Positions 58,673 through 64,000 of a stretch of DNA of 64,000 nt are shown here, one piece after another. Under the pieces are notes generated by a model. The model was not told the DNA's origin. It made no database searches and saw nothing but the letters and a program-made list of their open reading frames with translations. How positions within the stretch are numbered: the stretch's first letter is position 1; each line of letters starts with the position of its first letter. Made by a program: the position numbers and the translations under genes. The DNA is from Trema orientale (Eukaryota; Streptophyta; Magnoliopsida; Rosales; Cannabaceae): contig JXTC01000002.1 in the NCBI GenBank assembly GCA_002914845.1, forward strand, positions 2,175,700 through 2,239,699, in the 5' to 3' direction.

Positions 58673-61600
58673 TCCAAATTTGTCCTAAATCCACTTCTTC
58701 TATATACTCTAAAATTTCCTACTCTTATTATTAGGGAAAAATTCCAAAAATCTCACATATGTTATAGCACAATGCGACGTAGGTTAATTGTTATTTTTGC
58801 TTATTTATAGTTTTAATTTTTTCAAAGAGCAATGTTATTGAGAGTACTGGTGTCTAACACTATATAACGTGTCAGTCTATAGCTAAGTAATTATATTTAA
58901 TAAGTTAGGTCTCTACTAAGGTTGTCAATTTATTCCGTGGATTCGAGTCCTTGCGGGACCCTACTCCTAATGGAATGGGTTTGGGAGAGACTATTTGGGA
59001 ACGGGGAGGGGTGTATAAATACATACCTGAGTTGGGGTCGAGGCGAGATCAGGGGACGCATTCCCCACCCCAAACTCATCCCGATATATTTATTACATTA
59101 TTGTTTTTTTTAAAAAATATTATATATATATAAACATAACAAAAAAATCAGAGTTCTCAATCCTTCTCTAGAAAACACCTTTGCCACAATGCTGTGTTTT
59201 TATCCCCAATATGTATTACACATCGCTGTGCATGTTTTTATCCCCCTATATATATATATATCTTCTCTCGCGTTTTTGTGATATAAAAGAACAAAAAATC
59301 TCTGTGTAGGAATTTATTTATTTATTTATTATTTTTTTTTGAGAATAAGATGTGGATTTACTACTTTGAGTTTTTAAGCAGTTAAATTTATTGAAGGACT
59401 TGATTTCATTATATATTTTTTAAGAAATTTATCAACGAAATAATTGAATCTGAGACCTGGACAAATCACTACAGAAGAGTTTTTTTGTTTTATTTTTTTG
59501 CGGAAGGATTGGGGTAGAGTTTTTACCTCTGTGATATTGAAAATTGAACGAATGGATAAACTGAAATTTCATCTCTAAGAATATGAGACTAAGGTTTTTT
59601 TTTTTTCCAAAAAAAAAAAAAATAAAATCTGGTGGAGGTTTCCCACCCCGTCTCACCCCCGCTGGGGATTCCGCGCTCTGTCCCCACCGGGGTTCCCCGG
59701 GGATGAGGGCAAGGAAGGTATTCGTCAGTCCCACCTCACCTTATTTACATTCCTACTATACGAAGTATAATTATAATCACTAGACTAACACACTAAATGA
59801 TATTGAACACTATGTGGTGTCATAATATATTACTTTTTTAGAAGGTTAAAAGAGTACATCTTACTACTGATTTTTGTTAAGTTTTTATGGATTGACAAAT
59901 AAAAATAGTAGTTTTGAAATTGGGCTGCATGTCTGACCAATTATAGATGTTGTTAGCACAACTCTAGTGAAATTTTTGAGAATTTAAGTGTGGATTTAGA
60001 ATTTTTTTTTGATATAAACAGACTCCTCAAAAGAAATACTAAATTGTATTTTGGTTGCATGCTTCTTCATATCACGCCCTAACTGTATTCAGATTCCGGA
60101 GACAAAAATCTCAGCTGGGCGTGCTCTTTTAAACATGTCATTGCAAGGGCAAAATAAGTTTAGTAGCTACCAAAGGCCATGTGAGATTTGACAATCTTCA
60201 TCTCTAAACCAAGGATTAGGAAACGAATTTGTCTCCAGAGAACTAGTGTGTGATATTAATCTGATAGCTATGAAAATTTGTTATAGAATATTGTCCAATA
60301 AAAATATCAAATACAAGTTAAAATAGAAAAGATAGGACTTCCCAGTAGATTAGACTATGAATTGGTAAGAATGAAATTTAGATAGCCTTTATCAAGAATT
60401 TTCTTGGTTATTTACATGCCTTATTGACACGCATGAAATTAAAAGAGAATACTCTTTCCATATCGAAAGATGTCCTATATTCAGTCTAGTGGTGGGTTTT
60501 GTGCATGACGGACCAAGCTTGTTGTTTTGGGGTGGGCCTGAGCTGGGATCCATTCTAAGGGATTTGAACCTAAGTAGGTGTAATTTGGGACGGTCATAAA
60601 TTTTTCCTTTTAGGGAGATAAAAAAGAATCGGGTGACTTACTTTACATTCATCTCCCAGTCTACTCCATATTAAGGGCCTAACCGGGACCATTAGATAGG
60701 ATGATAGAGCGCCGTGGTCCTCGTAGTCATATCAATTATTTGTGACTGTATCAAATGTGACCGCATTCATAAATTTTATAACAATCCTAAAAAAATAGAC
60801 TTAAAAAGTAGTCCTTAAAATTGTCATTTGAGCCCATAGATCTGTCTAATTCCAAATATTCCAGTTGAACACTGGCAAGAAGTTTTGTACGAGGCCTCAA
60901 CCAGAATCCAAATCCGAGGGTCCTTTCTTGTAGCTTGATGAGAACAAAAATTGAAAGAACGAAAAATAGAACTTCCAGTTGTGAACGTAAACCGCCAAAG
61001 TTCGTTAGATTTTTTGCATACAAGTAACAATTTGAATATGAGTGGTCAAATCAATATTCAAGAAGGTGTATCATTAGTAAATGATACTAATGGCATCCGA
61101 AAATAAGATCGTATACTCCTGAAATTTATGGTGCATAATATTAATTTTAATGCCTTTGGTGGTCTTTTTTCTCATCTTCTGATGAATCAAAATAGTCATT
61201 TCATTTACTGCCAGTAGCGGTGGTATAACGATAAAGGTATTTATGTAGAGCTTTTGTTTTCTTTTATCTGATCAGCAGTTTGAATTTTCATGAAGGCATA
61301 TGAGATCGACCTTGGTACTTTAGGAGTAGCTACTAATGCGTGGACTCTATGAGTCATTTCACAAACGTGTACTCCCAATGAGTAAACCCTGTAAATAGGC
61401 ACGACCGTTGTTATTTCATATATAGTCTCAGAGATTGTTGGGCCTAAATGGTTACTGCGGCAAAAATTAAGTGGGAAATATGATGCCACCGCCGATTCCC
61501 CTTTCTTACTCCAAAGAAGTAATAATAACAAAAATAGTCATTTCATTCATCTCGGTGTGATTCCTCGAATAAGCTTATTGAGATTTAATTACATTTATAG

Positions 61601-62088
61601 ATGTCTAGACAGTCCGATGGCTCGTACTTTCCATCCTTAATCTACATAGAGTCGTTATTGTTCAAGTTTTATAGAGATGGAAAAAAAAAATTGGAATTAT
61701 AATTCAAGTACTCGTTATCCTACAAAAGGGAAAAAAAGTACAAAGCCATATGATCCATATCATTTTATTAATAATAAAGAAAAAGCATAATTTTATACAT
61801 AGTCAGATGCAGACTTCTGCACACAGAAATTAATTAAAGATAAGATCTATTCTACCTATTCCTATGTTATCAACTTAGAACATATAATTTTCTAGCTAGA
61901 GCAAGAAAAGGGAAAAAAAAGAAAAGAAGAAGAAGAAGAAGACATCACATGTGACCTGTTAATAATATATTACGCAAAAGTTAATATGTCAAGCAGATCA
62001 CTAAACTAGTGAACTAAACATTAATTGAACAGGCGAAAAAAAAAAAAAACCCTGAGCAAGTAAAATTAAGGACCTAAAACACTCAAAA
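58673..62088. other. Intergenic DNA between the MYB and CML genes
   Basis: Contains two GC-richer patches (about 58920-59080 and 59637-59730) with related motifs such as TTCCCCACCCC and CCCCGGGGATG, probably fragments of a dispersed repeat. Minus-strand frames at 60787-61030 and 61241-61531 have no recognisable domain. No tRNA found. Confidence 0.35.
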
Positions 62089-62715
62089 TTAAAAAAAGCA
62101 GTTCTCCATAAAATTGACAAACTCATTAAAATCAACCACTCCATCTTGATTTTCATCGACATTTTTTATCATATTTCTCAAACACTCATCCCTTATAATT
62201 GATCCAGATTCTTTAATTAGGAGACCCAGATTCGACAAAACTCGACCTAGTTCTTGTGCATCAATAAAGCCATCTTTGTTATAATCAAACACGTCGAAGG
62301 CTTCCTTTAACTCCTCCAAACTGGGCTCTTCTTCCTCAAAAAGTCCTAGAAGCTCTTCTCCACCAATTACTTCCCTCTGTGGAACATAATCATCTCCATG
62401 CTCTTTTCCACCGCAGATCATAATCCCAAGCTTGTTCATCACCATCTTCACTTCTTCTTTGCTAAATTCTTCGTGGTGAAATTCTAGTGGTCCAAATAAA
62501 GAAGTACTAGCACTAGTACTAGTACTCATGATTTTCTTGGTCTCAAATTTTGGGCTTGTTTTGGAGACAAAGTTGAGTAGGGGTTGGACCAATAAGAGCT
62601 TGAGACTTGAGATAATATCATAATTACCATTAATATCCCAGAAGAGAACTTTAACAAACGAAGGAAGTTTGGATAAAGTAATTGTCTTGGTTAGCATCTT
62701 TACAATGGTACTCAT
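62089..62715 (-). CDS. EF-hand calcium-binding protein, CML45/CML46-like, 208 aa
   Basis: Intronless frame from the ATG at 62713-62715 to the stop at 62089-62091. Two complete EF-hand loops are seen: residues 144-155 (DYNKDGFIDAQE) and 187-198 (DENQDGVVDFNE). Each has Asp at 1 and 5, Gly at 6, a hydrophobic residue at 8 and Glu at 12, so both should bind calcium. They form one C-terminal pair. Residues 76-130 are acidic and may hold a degenerate EF region, but no loop is intact. The N-terminal 60 residues include a hydrophobic stretch (SSLKLLLVQPLLNFV, 37-51), as in CML45/46-type proteins, which may anchor or target it. An in-frame Met at residue 63 would give a shorter form lacking this. A calcium-sensor role is family knowledge; partners are unknown. 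Confidence 0.88.
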   Translation of the reverse strand: MSTIVKMLTKTITLSKLPSFVKVLFWDINGNYDIISSLKLLLVQPLLNFVSKTSPKFETKKIMSTSTSASTSLFGPLEFHHEEFSKEEVKMVMNKLGIMICGGKEHGDDYVPQREVIGGEELLGLFEEEEPSLEELKEAFDVFDYNKDGFIDAQELGRVLSNLGLLIKESGSIIRDECLRNMIKNVDENQDGVVDFNEFVNFMENCFF

Positions 62716-62725
62716 ATCTAAATGA

Positions 62726-62728
<3 letters not shown>

Positions 62729-62760
<32 letters not shown>
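62729..62760. repeat. (TA)n tract in the CML leader
   Basis: Uninterrupted TA repeat of about 32 bp starting 14 bp upstream of the CML start codon. Confidence 0.9.
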
Positions 62761-62764
<4 letters not shown>

Positions 62765-62803
62765 GCATGGAACTAACTAGGATGGCTTATTGAAGACTGT
62801 CAC

Positions 62804-62817
62804 GTATATATATATAG
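62804..62817 (-). promoter_or_regulatory. Putative TATA box of the CML gene
   Basis: On the minus strand CTATATATATATAC lies about 90 bp upstream of the ATG. The neighbouring (TA)n tract makes the assignment uncertain. Confidence 0.45.
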
Positions 62818-62824
62818 GCTATAG

Positions 62825-62832
62825 CATGCATG
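62825..62832 (-). promoter_or_regulatory. RY-type motif CATGCATG
   Basis: A perfect palindromic CATGCATG stands just upstream of the putative TATA box. RY motifs bind B3-domain factors, often in seed expression. A role here is inference from sequence and position only. Confidence 0.4.
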
Positions 62833-64000
62833 AGAAAGACTGGCTTAGTGTACTCTTGAAGCTCGTCAATGATCTTCTTTAATATCAAAAGAAAGACAAA
62901 AGAAGCTCGTCAACTTCTTTTTCCAAGTACTTTTATCTTGGGGAGAAGGTTAACTACACACTACACGCAAGCTTCGTGGAAATAGACAGGAAAGTATTAA
63001 CTAACTTGTTTACTAAGTTTCTTCCTTAGTTTCCGATTGATCCAATACAAAATATGTACTTTGCCAATTAAAATATAAGTACATAACGAATTAACTTATT
63101 GTCACATTAATGTATTGGTAGCTATTTAAAAGTCGGTATATAACTCCCCTTAAAAAAAAAGTCGCTATATAACTATAGCATTATTCCTTAAATTTTTAAA
63201 TTTTTTTTATTATTAAGTTGTAGTGGTTTACCTAGCAACTGAGGTAAGTATATATAATGACTATTTGGCTTAAATTTAATCCCGCCTACAGATCATTAGA
63301 GCTAATAAATTAAAAATCTTATAATAATCCTTTTTAGTCGACTCTAGACAAATTATCACACATATAAAAGTTACCAAATGTTAATTTTGTCGGTATGGTG
63401 AATCGTTTTTTATTAATCCAAGTGTATAGTCTTTGTTAATTTAAAGGATCCATATACAACGATCGAGACATTATAATTAATTTCTTGTTCTGTCTCATTC
63501 CCCCCAATAGTAGCCACTAGGCGATAGCACCTTTTGCCTTTGCATACAATTATAAATCATAATTATAAATCATATTTGAGTATTTCCCCCCCGATAGTCA
63601 CTAGGCGATAGCACCTTTTGCCTTTGCATACAATTATAAATCATATTTGAGTATTGCTTGGGTGTTAATTAGTACCCAATCACAGATCTCTTCTCGGTAC
63701 ATTCAGGAACTTCAATGAAAATGCAAGTGATCTCCATCGCTAGCAACATGAGATTAGAATTTAAAGAAAAAAATTGGGAAGGAAAACCTTACAGAGAAAA
63801 AGAGATATTGGGAAGAGCGGACATACAAAATTTTGGATTACTATATTGTAATCTCGTAGTAAATCAGCAACACAAGAATTTATTTTTCCCGACGTATAAG
63901 GAGGGGAAATTCGACCTTCATATTAGGAGAAGAGTGATAATTAATTTCCTTTTTCGTCTCGTTTTATTGTTAAATATGAACTTAAAGTTACACATAAAAG
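62833..64000. other. Upstream region of the CML gene and intergenic DNA
   Basis: AT-rich, with no supported gene. Contains the 84-bp duplication at about 63499-63657. Confidence 0.4.
63499..63657. repeat. 84-bp direct duplication
   Basis: CACTAGGCGATAGCACCTTT followed by TGCCTTTGCATACAATTATA occurs at 63515 and again at 63599. Both copies are preceded by a C-run and followed by ATATTTGAGTATT. The first copy has an extra short AATTATAAATCAT duplication. Confidence 0.9.

Noticed and set aside
60550-60590. Possible tRNA T-arm on the minus strand (GGTTCAAATCCC)
   Set aside because: No matching anticodon stem, D arm or acceptor stem at the expected distances.

Overview
This window is nuclear DNA from a flowering plant, most likely a eudicot. 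The genes are interrupted by canonical GT/AG introns, the intergenic DNA is strongly AT-rich, the gene families are plant-specific (alpha-expansin, MIKC*-type MADS-box, R2R3-MYB, CML-type EF-hand, plastid mTERF), and there is a dense litter of plant MITEs, a LINE tail and a Ty3/gypsy-like LTR element. The species cannot be told from the sequence. Three assembly gaps are present: N runs at 3145-3199 and 51426-51475, and a single N at 27424.

Six host protein genes are supported. From left to right they are: the 3' part of a RING-H2 E3 ligase-like gene (498-1503, +, starts before the window or in an unseen exon); a complete three-exon alpha-expansin (19068-20328, +, 249 aa); a complete MIKC* MADS-box gene of the AGL30/AGL65 type (25310-28516, -, 11 reconstructed coding exons, 353 aa); a single-exon plastid mTERF of the SOLDAT10/MTEF1 type (32480-33481, +, 333 aa); a three-exon R2R3-MYB of subgroup 21, MYB105/MYB117-like (55657-57438, +, 431 aa), with several upstream AUGs in its leader; and an intronless CML45/46-like EF-hand protein (62089-62715, -, 208 aa). 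All exon boundaries were placed by hand from reading frame, GT/AG sites and family conservation.

The remainder is intergenic and repeat-rich. 2.6-5.7 kb holds a tandem MITE pair, two adjoining minisatellites (one made of hairpin-forming units) and a foldback element. 10.0-10.5 kb holds a purine-rich MITE. 22.3-23.6 kb looks like a non-autonomous DNA element carrying an RNase H-like relic. 29.5-30.9 kb has two more copies of the foldback family seen at 5.2 kb. 40.1-47.5 kb is a nested transposon cluster: a TIR element split by a 5'-truncated LINE and by an old LTR retrotransposon with no recognisable gag or pol. 51-53 kb and 58.5 kb carry further MITEs.

The genes do not form a pathway or cluster. 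Each acts separately: wall loosening, pollen-type transcription control, plastid gene expression, organ-boundary transcription control, calcium signalling and ubiquitination. I found no tRNA, rRNA, CRISPR array, known microRNA precursor or biosynthetic cluster, and nothing I would call a new molecular system. The most unusual observations are the double-hairpin satellite, the three-copy foldback family, the nested transposon block and the uORF-laden MYB leader.
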